Below are positions 22,065-32,963 of a stretch of DNA of 64,000 nucleotides, in pieces. The translations under genes were made by a program, and so were the position numbers. The notes beneath the pieces were generated by a model. It was not told where the DNA came from. It was given only the letters and a program-made list of their open reading frames with translations, and did not search any database. Origin of the DNA: Euborellia annulipes. Taxonomy: Eukaryota > Arthropoda > Insecta > Dermaptera > Anisolabididae. The stretch's first letter is position 1, and every line of letters begins with the position of its first letter. The stretch spans positions 124,001 through 188,000 of the forward strand of contig JAKCPI010000332.1 in the NCBI GenBank assembly GCA_023213315.1, read 5' to 3'.

Positions 22065-22455
22065 TCTATATATAATAATTGCCGAGTGTCCGTCTGTCAC
22101 GCTCTGTTTGACCAACTTCCCGTTGGAATTTTGAAACGAAATTTTGCAGTATTATAGAGGACGTTATTGAGAGTGAAGCAAAAATACTCAGGTCCCGAAA
22201 TTCCTATAACTTGTTGAGTTATTAATTCCTAGTTACGATTTCTTCCATAGGAAATGTATAGAGATATATTTTTGTATTCTTTTCATTTGTGTATTCCATG
22301 AATGCAAACAAATCCTCAAGCAGGGACTGGATACAAATGCGTAGTAATAATAATCTTTTCATAATTAAGAAAAGGCGAGGGTCCGCCACAGGCGGGCCCG
22401 AGCCAGCTGGCGGGGGGTCTAGGGGGGCGCAGCCGAAGGCGGGCGACGCGGCTAT
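22065..22455 (+). mobile_element. Helitron-like element copy
   Basis: It starts TCTATATATAATAATTG, followed by GTCCGTCTGTCACGCTC and GGTCCGCCACAGGCGGGCCC. It ends near GACGCGGCTAT, where CTAG would be expected. No Rep or helicase ORF. Confidence 0.72.
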
Positions 22456-22458
22456 TAA

Positions 22459-22752
22459 ATTATTATTCCATTTCAATTCAGTGCCTGCTTGAGGATTTGT
22501 TTACATTCATGGAATACACAAATGAAAAGAATACATAAATATTTCTCTATACATTTCCTATGGGAGAAATCGTAACTTTAGGAATTAATATTCTCAAAAA
22601 GTTATAGGAATTCCGGGATGAAAATAATTTTCCTGTAATCCCGAGGTCTTTTTTTTATGCATATAAAATTTCATTTCACAATTCCAACGGGAAGTTGCCT
22701 AAATAGAGCGTGACAGACAGACTGACGGACATTAGCGAATTATGTATATAGA
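22459..22752 (-). mobile_element. Helitron-like element, 3' hairpin missing, inverted neighbour
   Basis: The minus-strand start TCTATATACATAATTCGC is at 22752. It lies head-out against the plus-strand copy, so the pair forms a ~690-bp inverted repeat. The GC-rich 3' end is absent. Confidence 0.72.
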
Positions 22753-22986
22753 TTATATAAAAGAAACTTCTTCATCTTCTATCTTCCCGCAGTGCGGGGT
22801 CGGCGAAGATTATATAATAGAATGCATATTAATTATATTAAAGAATTCTATTTTGACCAAATAGACGTGAACTTTAATAGATATAAAAATAATTTTCTTT
22901 AATTCTTTAATCAAATAATAACTGGAATAAATAAAATTTATAAATATCATCAATTATAGATTTCTAATTGGGAGATTTAGTTATTA

Positions 22987-23190
22987 TTTTTTTTTTTTTT
23001 TTAACCCTTTTCGGCTACAGAGGCCATTTAGGGGTTATTTATTTATTATAAATTTTTAATATACAATGTACCGATGGTTACCGGGGGGCGTTCCACACGC
23101 TGATTGCTCGGGGTCACCAATCCCGAACTTTCGCCGTGTTTAGCATCACTTAACTTCAACGATTGTGGTGACTGTTTAGTTATTTTAAGA
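22987..23190 (-). mobile_element. 5S rRNA-derived SINE
   Basis: On the minus strand the head has CAATCGTTGAAGTTAAGTG (5S box A-like) and CGGGATTGGTGACCCCGAG (5S box C-like, compare GGATGGGTGACC of 5S rRNA). The tail reads CCCCTAAATGGCCTCTGTAG then CCGAAAAGGG and a poly-A tract (poly-T at 22987-23002). The body of 5S rRNA is too altered for a functional gene. SINEs with 5S heads are the established SINE3 class. Confidence 0.75.
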
Positions 23191-23229
23191 ATATAAATAT
23201 TATTGAAAAAATAAAGAGCTAATAATTTT

Positions 23230-23300
23230 TCTTTTATTTTATTGATTATTCGCACTTGACGTTTCGGTGGAGCTATGTAACATTTTCAGAAGCGGAAGAA
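23230..23300 (-). repeat. Hammerhead-like fragment
   Basis: GCACTTGACGTTTCGGTGGAG followed by CATTTTCAGAAGCGG is the left-arm pattern seen elsewhere. The complementary arm is not found. Confidence 0.45.
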
Positions 23301-23948
23301 AATCATTATTAAGGTTGATGAATTATCATAAACCATTCTTAAGCATTCCTATACACTAAACCAAAGGAGTTTTTTTTTTTTAATTGTCGAGAATTTTAAA
23401 CTAAATATTGTTTGTAACCAATAATTAGTTAGTTCGATTGTTGTATAAAATTTTATAAACACGATCAAAAATACCGTGACTGGGAATATCGACAGACTTA
23501 TTTTTGTCTATTCTTAATAGATGAGGAGTAAGAAGAGCTTTTTGCATTTGCTTCCTGTTTCCCTTTTTGCATTTAGCCTCGTACTGTTTGTATACAATTC
23601 ACACCCTGTGTGTGTGTGTGTGGGAGAATTCGCAAAGTCCAGCAAGCAACGCACCATATGACGGAAATGATATAACCCATCTCTCTCTCTCTCTTTTTTT
23701 AATCATTATATTCTAAGAATCCCACGCGATTAAAATGTCACCATCTTGCCTGATGAGGCCATCATATAGTTAGTATGTTAATGATTATGAAATTACAAAA
23801 AAAAAAAACACCGCCGCCTACGGTGGTTCCTCCGAATTGCATGGGCAAAAAATATTTGAATAGAACAATCGTTTATTAATATAATCTATCTGTTGCTCTA
23901 TCGCAAAATAATTCTGATTTATATAATAATTTTATCAAATATTTCAAA
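23301..23948. other. Unannotated stretch
   Basis: Contains GT and CT microsatellites (about 23607-23620 and 23681-23693). No element ends or genes recognised. Confidence 0.45.
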
Positions 23949-23952
23949 TTAA

Positions 23953-24351
23953 GGTGCGCGTCTCGGGGTGCTAACTTTGGGACTTTCCAGCGGCCACAAT
24001 TTTGAAGCTATCGACCTCAAATTTTTTTTAAATTAAAGCTATTTAAAATATCTACAACTTATAGAAGCTCTTTTTTTGATTTTCGAAAAAAAAAAAATTT
24101 TTTTAAGATTAATCGCATTAAATAAAAGATATTTTTAAAAAAGGAGCTCTATAAGTTGTAGATAATTAAATTAGTAATCATTGTGTTAAAGAATAATTAA
24201 TTTTTTGCCTTTAATTAATTAGCTGGAGCTGGAGCTCTAAATGAAATGGGAAAGTTTCCTTGTATTCCTATGGGAACACTAACGCCATCTCTTGCCACCT
24301 AGAGTAACTCGGTAGTCAACAGTGTTCTAACGGCTTTTTGAGACGCGCACC
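23953..24351. mobile_element. TTAA-flanked element with GGTGCGCGTCTC ends, 399 bp
   Basis: It begins GGTGCGCGTCTCGG after TTAA (23949-23952) and ends GAGACGCGCACC before TTAA (24352-24355). No ORF. Copies at 18508-19247 and 62396-62788. TTAA duplications are the piggyBac hallmark, but no transposase is present here. Confidence 0.87.
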
Positions 24352-24355
24352 TTAA

Positions 24356-24746
24356 AAAAAAAAAAAAAATAATAATAATTGCCAATAGTGTTTTGTTTGT
24401 AGATTAAAAGCTGAGTTAGAATTCTTTTTCTTTTTAAATAAGGTTAAATTTATCCGGTATTATAATATCCTTCCGCCTCTTATTGTTTGAATACAACAGT
24501 CACTTTATTTCTTCAAATAATATTTACAAACGGCCGGTGAGTGAGGAAACAACTAGGCCTACTTAAAATAATAAATTTCCGAGATCAGATTTAAAACGCG
24601 ACTTGACTCAAATTGGCAACTCTGCCATTGGTTCTGATGATGATACGTTGAAACATATCACCAAGTGTTTTTCTAATTAATTTTTTTACCATATTTGACT
24701 TCAAATTTATATCGAATTTTTCAATTAATAAGATTCTGTATAGGCA
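24356..24746. other. Unannotated stretch with a retroelement-like motif
   Basis: TTCTGATGATGATACGTTG then AAACATATCACC (24637-24664) resembles the motif near 10.08 kb and is a weak hammerhead match. The rest is AT-rich. Confidence 0.4.
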
Positions 24747-25137
24747 TCTATATAGAGTATATAATTCGCTAATGTCCGTCTGTCTGTCACGCTCTATTTA
24801 GGCAACTTCCCGTTGGAATTTTGAAATGAAATTTTATATACATAAAGAGGATCTTCTCGGGATTACAGGAAAATTATTTTCATCCCGAAATTTCTCTAAC
24901 TTTTTGAGTTATTAATTCTTAAAGTTACGATTTCTCCCATAGGAAATGTATAGAGAAATATTTATGTATTCTTTGCATTTGTGTATTCCATGAATGTAAA
25001 CAAATCCTCAAGCAGGCACTGGTTTGGAATAGTAATGATAATTTTTTTTTCATAATTAAGAAGACAAGGCGAGGGTCCGCCGCAGGCGGGCCCGAACCAG
25101 CTGGAGAGGGGTCAAGGGGGCGAAGCCCCCCGGCTAG
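24747..25137 (+). mobile_element. Helitron-like element, complete ends
   Basis: It starts TCTATATAGAGTATATAATT at an A and ends CCCCCCGGCTAG before T, as Helitrons insert between A and T and end in CTRR. A GC-rich hairpin (GGTCCGCCGCAGGCGGGCCC) precedes the end. It is inserted next to HER sequence. No Rep/Hel ORF. Confidence 0.82.
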
Positions 25138-25215
25138 TACTTATAAATTGTACATCTGAATTCAAATGTACCGTACTGTCGGGAACTAAATATATGTCAA
25201 CACGCCAGATTTTTT
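25138..25215 (-). mobile_element. HER 5' fragment truncated by the Helitron
   Basis: ACTTATAAATTGTACATC to ATGTCAACACGCCAGATTTTT matches the segment after the 5' hairpin in reverse. The rest of the copy is gone. Confidence 0.7.
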
Positions 25216-25332
25216 AATCCTAAATATTTTTGACTTATAGTGGAGTTTAATTCTAAATAAATCACGATTCCAAAACATTCGACAGATGCGTGTGTGTAAA
25301 TTATTTAAAAATAAATATTTAAAATGAGTGAC

Positions 25333-25570
25333 AAGAGAGAGAGAGAGAGAGAGAGAGATGCAGGTGCGTTGGCTAAGTGATTGCGAATTCCTTTAACGCT
25401 GGCCCTGCCCCTCCGGAAGTACGGGTAGCAATGCGCCTGGGAACCGAGAGCAAGTAGCCAGGGCCTAAAGGACAATGGCTCCCGCGCGTGTCGCCTTCAT
25501 CATATTCGCCTGAATCTAAATGCACTTATTGAGGGAGCTGGAAAGACACGTGACTTGCGCATTTAATATA
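25333..25570. promoter_or_regulatory. GC-richer island after a (GA)n tract
   Basis: (GA)n at 25333-25358 is followed by about 200 bp with several CpG dinucleotides (for example CTCCGGAAGTACGGG, CTCCCGCGCGTGTCGCC). No match to other parts of the window and no long ORF. It may be a regulatory or transcribed piece; the function is unknown. Confidence 0.28.
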
Positions 25571-26142
25571 GCCCTTATGTGTGAAGATATTTTTTTGAAG
25601 ATTTCCGGTTGCGATTGCAAATCTTTATCAATTCAAAACAATAACTCGATTAATAATGCATCTGAGGGTATTTTTGTCAGTGAGGTCATGTAGGTTTATT
25701 GGAAGGTAGGCAACCCGAATGATTTTTTTTTTTGACGTGACGTCTTACAAATCATGTGTCTATAGAGGCAGGTTAGAGGGGCATGCACGAAAAAGTTTAT
25801 CGGCTTTAATAACTCTTCTGTCTTAAGAGATATAATTATGGGAAATATACGGTTAGAAAGAATGAGTTTTCAGCTAAAGATTTCACCATTTATTTTTTTC
25901 CTATCATTTAATTTTACCGCCCTGCTGTAAATTCTAATTTAAAAGTTTAAACCCCTGTAGATTCCGAATTGCTAATCAGATCAGACTAAATGTGATGTCA
26001 TTTTGTGCAGTAAAAAAACCTCTAATAGAATAAATAAAAAAATCCCGAGTAATTAACTCAAAAACCATTTTTTTTTTTTTTTTTTCGAAAAACCTAATTT
26101 TTTTTTTTTTGAAAAGTATCTCTGCCCATGAAGGTTTTTTTT
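25571..26142. other. Unannotated stretch
   Basis: AT-rich with poly-T runs. No genes or element ends seen. Confidence 0.45.
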
Positions 26143-26388
26143 TTAAGTTTTTTCCGGCATCTTAGGCCATATAGACTTTAAACGATACAAATTATTTACA
26201 AACGATATATATTAAGGGGTCTAGATACATTTATTTATTTATATCAACGAATAATTTGAAATAAACTTTTGTTTTATTATTTCACGGCCCTCGAGCTTGG
26301 TGTGCTGTAGCGTGCTGGCCTTGTATACCAAGGATCGCGGGTTCATGATTTTATTTGAGCCATTTGGATAACAAATGGCTTAAATTTA
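26143..26388. mobile_element. SINE family 3 pieces in opposite orientations
   Basis: 26143-26240 is the tail in minus orientation (CCGGCATCTTAGGCCATATAG, GGGGTCTAGATACATT). 26285-26388 is a head in plus orientation (CCCTCGAGCTTGGTGTGC, GATCGCGGGTTC) with the small hairpin. They probably come from separate or rearranged insertions. Confidence 0.65.
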
Positions 26389-26493
26389 TTAGAAGTTCAT
26401 TAGAGAAGAAGTCAAGTGTAAATAAAATTTTTGAAGATTTTTGAAAAACAAACATCGACCGAATAGAAGAAAGAGATCTTTTATGTTAAGCAA

Positions 26494-26678
26494 TGTATCA
26501 TTATTTTATAAGGTTTTGTATCATTTTTAACTTATAATGTTTTTGTATAATGTTTTAACTTTGTATTTATATTATTTTGTATTATTTATATTATTTTTAT
26601 AAATGTATTTTTGTAATTAGTTTTAGCCCAATGGCGGTTAGCCAGGAGGGCAGAATAAAAAAAAAAAAAAAAAAAAAA
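26494..26678 (+). mobile_element. Short retroinsertion with poly-A and 11-bp target duplication
   Basis: ATGTTAAGCAA flanks it at 26483-26493 and 26679-26689. It ends CCAATGGCGGTTAGCCAGG, then an AATAAA-like signal merging into poly-A (about 26657-26678). This is the form of a 5'-truncated LINE 3' UTR or a processed transcript; the parent is unknown. Confidence 0.85.
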
Positions 26679-26784
26679 ATGTTAAGCAAGACCAAGTAAG
26701 GTTCAATATCGGAAAGGATGAGTATTATGTCAACCGGTTTCTGATTTTTTTTCTAACAAATCATCTCAATATCCGGAAAAATAC

Positions 26785-27621
26785 TAAAAAAAATCTGGTG
26801 TGACTGTCACACAGCACACAACTTTCTCTTACCTTTGGTAATAGAAAGTTGTGTTCTCTCACACCAGACTTTTTGTGTCGACATATATTTAGTTTCCGCC
26901 GATACAATAGAATTATAGATGTAAAATTTATAAATCTGGGAACATATTTATATTTTTAAATTGGATTTGCACAAGCAATTATGATTTCAATTGTAGACAT
27001 TCATGTTTTTAAACAATACTTAGTTTAACGTTAAAATATTTGTATAATTTTATGATTAACATTTTGTAACAATGCTGAAAACAGTTTTCAGCATATACCT
27101 ACAGCTAAACTTAAATCATTGTTTTAAAAAACTTCAATTTAATGATATCTAAGATTAAGAGAAAATATTGCTTTTCATTAAAAAGGATTTCGGTTTGTTT
27201 TTAGGTAATTAAAAACACAAGAAAGTATGCAAAACATTTATTTATAATAATATTGTTACAAAATGTTAATCATAAAATTATACAAATATTTTAACGTTAA
27301 ACTAAGTATTCTTTAAAAACATGAATGTCTATGTATATACAAAAAATGAAAGAAAAACAAAATCAAAACAGTTGACTCATAATGTTTATTACAAATTATT
27401 TATTGTGATTTCCAGGCCTGAAGATGATGGATTCTCAAGCTATCGAAACTGAATGCTAGCGCAGTCGCCAAGCTCATGCTTTAAATTGAACGCAGACAGA
27501 CCATGTCGCGAAAAGCACGTTTTTGGATTCAGGGGACCTCAAAACGTGTATATCCATCAAAATCTCGACATCGAATTTTTGTCATGAATTAAATACTTTA
27601 TATATATAGGTAAGAGAAAGT
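26785..27621 (+). mobile_element. HER repeat interrupted by a palindromic insert
   Basis: The 5' hairpin (26785-26875) and about 80 bp beyond it are followed by the insert 26958-27471. The HER resumes with CTCATGCTTTAAATTGAA and the 3' hairpin (to 27621). About 300 bp of the HER core is missing at the insert. Confidence 0.78.
26958..27471. repeat. Inverted repeat with a hammerhead-like motif, inside HER
   Basis: Inner arms (ACATTCATGTTTTTAAA.. and its complement, near 27000-27070 and 27260-27330) share AACATTTTGTAACAATG-type sequence. Near the right end CTGAAGATGATGG and TATCGAAACTGAATGC give a hammerhead-like core, similar to 12724-12751. Confidence 0.65.
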
Positions 27622-27699
27622 AAAAATCGTCAAATACAATTAAAGTGCGTTAATTTAAAATAAGACAAGTTTTTTTGGATATTAATGCAATAAATAAAC

Positions 27700-28080
27700 T
27701 TCCTCCTTCTCTAGTCTCTGATAACGTCCTTGATTGTGTTGTTGTTGTTGTTAGTGTTTAAATTTTCTCTGTAGAATTTTGTCCAAGTATTTGTTTCGCG
27801 GAAGAGGAAGGCAGCAACCCTTCCTGAGAGAGATGTGGAAGGCCTTCGCCTTCGCCTTCGCCTTCAACGAACGAAAGAGCGACGTTTTGAGTCAGCTAGC
27901 TACACACGGATCCCGTTCAAAGCAACACGATCCTCTCTCTCACTTATTCACTTCCTCATTCTAATTGGACGCCAATTCTCAAGGTTTTTTTTACATTTTT
28001 TTTCTTTTTTGCCTTCTCAACTGCCTAACAGCAGCCCCTCAACACCTCAAATAACAATTGAATGGTTGCCCATGAAATAA
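27700..28080. other. GC-richer stretch with short overlapping ORFs
   Basis: It holds (TTG)n at about 27737-27751 and a CTTCGC tandem (27844-27866). Plus-strand frames at 27779-27964 and 27835-28080 have no recognisable domain, and their composition follows the simple repeats. A real exon cannot be supported. Confidence 0.25.
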
Positions 28081-28291
28081 AAAAAAACACACACACAATA
28101 GAGATACTAAAAACTAATTTATTTGTGTGTTACCTTGTCAAAAAATTATTATTATTTTTTTTTTTAAATTTGCTTTGTTTCTATAAAGGGACGGACATAC
28201 GGTCCTAAAATTTGAGATTTCAACATTTTCTTTTACAAGGATTTTTATTTTTATTAATAAAATACAAATTTCCTTTTGCTTATATTTTTTT

Positions 28292-28590
28292 ATTTTCTCT
28301 TACCTTTATATATATGTTAATATATATAGAGAGAAAGTATTGGATCAAATGTCAAAAATTCGTTGTCGAGATTTTGATGGATCTTCACGTTTTGAGGTCC
28401 CCTGAATCCAAAAAAATACTTATACTTATAAATTAAATTTTACATAGAAAATCGTATGTACCGTACTGTGGGAAACTAAATACATGTCGACACAAAATAT
28501 CTGGTGTGACAAGCACAGTACACAACTTTCGATTACCGAAAATAAGAGAAAGTTGTGTGCTGTGCGACCAGTCACACCATATTTTTTTTT
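28292..28590 (-). mobile_element. HER repeat with internal deletion
   Basis: The 3' hairpin and CTCGACATCGAA-type region (28292-28412) join directly to the region after the 5' hairpin (28413-28500). The 5' hairpin is intact (28496-28590). Core and microsatellite are missing. Confidence 0.83.
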
Positions 28591-29921
28591 AAACACTCAC
28601 ACTTTTTTTCCATACACAGTCTTTTCGACAACTGAGACCATTTAAGACTTTAAACGATACTTATCATTTATTAATATATATTTATTTGCGGGTCCAGACA
28701 TTCTTATTTAAGCCATTTGGTACACTGTAAAAAAAAATATGAATTTTCATTCATATCTCATAAACTTTGGTGGTTTAATTTTAATAGACCTAGGATATGA
28801 GTTAAAATTAATATACAAGTATATGAATAAGTATCGCTTTAAAAAAAATATGAATTTTCCTTCTTTTTTCACATACTTTCGTAGTTTAATTTTAATACAC
28901 CCAGAATGTGAATTAAAATTAATATAAAAGTTTATGAACAAATTACCAACTTTTAAACTTATCTTTTTCTTTGTGTGCCGCCAAATTTTGAAATCGTTAA
29001 AAGTGTACCGCGACAAGTTGAGAATCACTGGTCTAAACGTTCTCAAATAACTCGACTACCTCAAGGAATTTTTATTAATATTATTTTATAATTATTTTAA
29101 GGAAACTTGAAATTATTCTTTTAAAATTCATTTCCAAAATCTATATTGATTAAATTCTGGTTTGAAATTCGCGCTCTAAACTATTTAAATATTTATGAAG
29201 TCATACTAATTAAATAATTTTTATAAAGTAATTCAACTAAATAGCTATAGAAATTAAAATTAAAATTAACAATTTCACCAAAATAATTAATTTTAAAATA
29301 TACAAGAAATTGGTTAGGTTGGCACCAGTTTGGCACCAAATTCTGTTTTTGAAGTAGCTGATTTAACGCATAGATAATTGAACGTGTATTATTATTTAAA
29401 ATGAAATATAAATATTTAATCAATATATTGAAATAGGAACATTTTACTAACAAAATCGTAAGTATTGAATTTGAATTTTTTCATTGAAATTTTTTTTTTC
29501 TCAATTTCAAATCAATTATTGTTTGTCATTTTTCAGGTGAGGTTAGTCTCCAACCAGGGAATAAACTCCAATCATACTGCAAATGAAATGTAACTCTTTA
29601 TTACTTCTCAAAGAAGATGAAAATCGACATATTTTTTGTATTAAATTATTAAAATGATTTGTATTTGTGTTTAATTTACTTGGAAATGTATAAAAATTTA
29701 TTTTTTGATACAAATTTATTATTTTAATACTTTAATTTGTTTTATTATTTAGTAAAATTGTATATTTTAATATAATATAATTTTTTTTTTAATAAATAAA
29801 AAATAAAATAAATAAAAAAAACTATTATTTCACCTAGACCACTCACTTTCCCTCAAAAGTATAAACTCGTAAGGATTTTAATTTTTGTTTATTAAAGCTT
29901 TTGTGGTTTGAAAATATTATT

Positions 29922-30054
29922 AGGAGAATTTTTAATTATAGTCCACATATTTGTATTAAATATTTATTAAAAATATATATATTTGTACAGTATTTATATA
30001 TTTTTAATAAATATTTAATACAAATATGTGGTCTATAATTAAAAGTTCTCCTAC
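29922..30054. repeat. Perfect-like palindrome, 58-bp arms
   Basis: TAGGAGAATTTTTAATTATA at the left pairs with the complement ending AAAAGTTCTCCTA. It is probably a small inverted-repeat transposon inserted in the X element; no duplication was identified. Confidence 0.7.
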
Positions 30055-30084
30055 TTTCATTTTTCACAAAAAAGTATATTATTT

Positions 30085-30290
30085 CTCATAAACCCGTAAT
30101 TTAAATTTCATATACCAAAAATGAATTTATTCATATACCCGTAATTTAAATTTCATATACCAAAAATGAATTTATTCACATACCCGAAAATGAATTTTTT
30201 CATATACCCGAATATGAAAAATTTCATATCTGGGTTTGTGAAAATTCATTTTTGGTATATGACCTTTCTCATATACCCAAAATGAATATT
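30085..30290. repeat. Short tandem repeat, ~46-bp unit, with inverted extension
   Basis: ATACCCGTAATTTAAATTTC and TATACCAAAAATGAATTT recur twice in a row, followed by diverged and inverted versions (CATATACCC..GGGTATATG-type). It generates a spurious 70-residue frame on the minus strand. Confidence 0.65.
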
Positions 30291-30460
30291 CATAAACAGT
30301 TTGTGTAACAGACTTCCTATACATGTGTATGAATCTGGCTCGAAAATTTTTAACAGTGTATCCTAATGGCTTAACTAAAATCATCGGACTGTCTAGGATT
30401 CGAACACTCGACCCTTGGGATACAAGACAGGCGCGCTACCAACTACGCCAAGAACGAGGC

Positions 30461-31037
30461 AGAAGGAACATTAATTATGAATATATTCTTAAATCGTATA
30501 GCTAAAAAAAATTATTTAATAAAACATGGGCTCTTAATGGGGCCGAACTCTGTATTCCTGGCCTGGCCCAATAACGGCCCCATCTTATTTTCCATATGAT
30601 TTGTACATTTTGTACCATTTTCTGCAGCGAGAGATAGGTTCAAGGTTTTTTTATTAATTAAAATTAACACTTTTCTTTTTCATTGTGTGCCGCCAAATTT
30701 TGAAATAGTTAAAAGGGTGCCGCGACAAAAAAAAATAAAGGTTGAGAATAACTATTCTAGAGATTATAGAAAAATTATTTTTGTTCCGAAATTTGTAAAA
30801 CTTTTTTTTATTTTAATGGAAGGTCAAACCTCCCATCTCAAAAAATTGAGTTGCTAAATTTTTTTTTTTTTATCTAAATTCACCCAAACAAGGGCTAATA
30901 GATTAAAAAAAAAAATCAAACGACACGACTTCTGCTCCAATGAATTGAGGCTTCTTCTTTCCTTTCATAATAATTTAAGAAAAAAAAAAAAAAAAAAAAT
31001 AGAATCTGTGTTAGGCGTGACGCACGGTTTCCTGAAA

Positions 31038-31068
<31 letters not shown>

Positions 31069-31278
31069 ACCATCCAAATGTGACAATTTTCCTTTTACCT
31101 GCTCTAATAATTTTACAATAAAAAAAAAAGAGGATCGAGGAGCTGGGAAAAAACTTTAATTAACTAAAAAAGAAAAAAGAAAAGTGAAAATTGGACCACC
31201 GGGGAATTCTTTTTTAATTTGAAAATCATCGATATCGCTAGCAACACAAAAATAACCAATTGAAGGGGTCAACAAAGA
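30461..31278. other. Unannotated stretch with a hAT-like remnant and (CT)n
   Basis: GTGTGCCGCCAAATTTTG and GGGTGCCGCGACAAAA with AAGGTTGAGAATAAC (about 30685-30755) resemble a hAT-type end. A (CT)n tract lies at 31038-31064 and poly-A at about 30979-30999. Confidence 0.4.
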
Positions 31279-31935
31279 CACTGTAAAAAAAAATATGAAT
31301 TTTAATATATCCAGTTTGTGAAATCGAATTCAAAAACTGGTTTATTAAGTGAAAAAAAAAAAATATGAATCAAATTTAAGTATGATATTCTTAACAAAGC
31401 AGTCGAGATGGTAAAGGCGTTGAACAAATTCATATATGAATAGAAGAACCCAAGAGCTCGAGTTCAAACCCCTCGAGTGACGATTTTTTTTTTAATCAAG
31501 CGTATGAAATTTTTCATGAATTGGTTTATGGAAGTTCATTTTTTTAGTAGGCCTAGGCCTATATGAACTTTTCATATACCTGAATGTAAAATTCATAAAC
31601 GGTTTGTGTAATAGACTTTCCCAGACAGCTTGGAATATTGCAGAAATATTGCGAATCTTGCATAAATTGCCAATATTGCAGGAATATTGCATTAATATTG
31701 CAAATTTTGCAAAATATTGGCGAAATTGCAGCAATATTCCTATGTCCGCCTTTTTGCAACATTGCAGTAATATTGCGGCAATGTTGCTGTTTGTGCTGCA
31801 ATATTGCATCATTGTTGCAGCAATATTGTCAATATTGAACAAGCTTGGCAATATTGATGCAACATTACTGTAATATTCCCAGCTGTCTTGGTTCTATACT
31901 TGTTTATGAATATGCCTTAAAAATTTTTAACAGTG
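31279..31935. mobile_element. Family X element, 657 bp
   Basis: It begins CACTGTAAAAAAAAATATG and ends AATTTTTAACAGTG. TA follows at 31936-31937; the left flank is GA, probably a mutated TA. It contains the GCAATATTGC array. Confidence 0.75.
31618..31893. repeat. GCAATATTGC array with inverted ends
   Basis: About two dozen copies of AATATTGC/GCAATATT-type words lie between CCCAGACAGCTTGGAATATT and AATATTCCCAGCTGTCTTGG, which are inverted repeats. The palindromic unit makes ORFs on both strands (up to 119 codons) that are artefacts. It looks like a small transposon built from palindromic subrepeats. Confidence 0.65.
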
Positions 31936-31937
31936 TA

Positions 31938-32630
31938 ATCAAGCCACATCACTGCACGACAGACAAAATTCAGCCTCTGAGGAAGGTCACAAAGCGTCAG
32001 AATTTAAAAAAGAATATTTTTCATATGAAAATTGAATTGAATTAATTCTAAAAAAAAAAAGATAAACATTCAATCAATCTGTCATCTAGAAGATATCTAT
32101 TAACGCCCCAAATGTGGACAACAAAATAAATATCTTTGCCCTTTGCCTTTTCTTAATCGTATCTAAGATTATTTCTTAACAAGTAGTTTTTTTTTTTTTT
32201 TTTCCTAATCATTTGTGATTGAAATGACTTTTCGTTCCGATGACGTCAGAGCAGGCTTACAAAAGAAACGAACGGAAATCAGAGAATAAGAAAAGGAAAG
32301 GAAATAAATACCTATATACTTTAAATTAGTAATGCTTTTTTTTAACTAAATAAAATTTTTACGGAAATTTAATCATTTAGCAAGTTTATAATCACCAAAA
32401 TTTAAAAGAATATAGAAAAAAGGTCAGATGGATTTTATAATCAGAGTGTTAACAAACACTTGAAAGAACGAACAGTGTTTAGAAAAAAAAAGATATTTCA
32501 AGTAGGTTATTATTATTTGCTTTACTTGAATAAAAAAAAATTGAGATAATTTTACTAGACAATTTCATCTGCGAGAGATAAAAATGATTAATTTGATAAT
32601 TTTTGATGGATGTTGAAATTTGTTAAATTA
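31938..32630. other. Unannotated AT-rich stretch
   Basis: TGACGTCA at 32241-32248 lies in a slightly GC-richer spot. No gene recognised. Confidence 0.45.
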
Positions 32631-32631
32631 T

Positions 32632-32963
32632 TACTTTCTATTACCTATATATTTATATATAGAGAGAGAGAAAGTATGGGATGCATCTCAAAAATTCGAT
32701 GCCGAGATTTTTATGGAAATATACGCTTTGAGGACCCCTGAATTCAAAAAAAAAGGTCTGTCTGTCTTTGAACAAAATATTTCAAGAGTTAGGAGGTTGA
32801 AATTTTATATTTAAAATCGGCCAAAAAGTACTATTATTTTAGTGATGCACTTTTTCAGTTAGGCCTATATATTGATAGAAAAAATCAGTTGTGACAAGCA
32901 CAGAACACAACTTTCACTTACTGAAGAGAAAATTATATGCTGTGCGACCAGTCACACCCGATT
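32632..32963 (-). mobile_element. HER repeat, diverged, internally deleted
   Basis: The 3' hairpin (TTACTTTCTATTACC), the GACATCGAA-type region, a short core piece (GCCAAAAAGTACTA) and the 5' hairpin (to GTCACACCCGATTACC) remain. Most of the core is missing and the sequence is the most diverged copy. Confidence 0.75.

Larger units (their letters stand above)
28723..30358. mobile_element. TA-flanked family X element, 1636 bp
   Basis: It begins CACTGTAAAAAAAAATATG and ends AATTTTTAACAGTG, with TA at 28721-28722 and 30359-30360. The first ~105 bp are tandemly duplicated (28737-28840, 28848-28950), which creates the ORF there. An internal palindrome (29922-30054) and a tandem repeat (30085-30180) add length compared with the 581-bp copy. 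Confidence 0.85.
28591..30460 (-). mobile_element. SINE family 3 split by a family X element
   Basis: The tail half (28591-28722) ends AGCCATTTGGTA. The head half restarts at 30361 with TCCTAATGGC, TCATCGGACTG and a degenerate box B. Uninterrupted copies read CATTTGGTATCC, so TA is the duplicated target. Confidence 0.85.

Noticed and set aside
31492..31873. 119- and 89-codon frames at 31.5-31.9 kb
   Set aside because: They come from the palindromic AATATTGC array and are rich in repeated residues on both strands.
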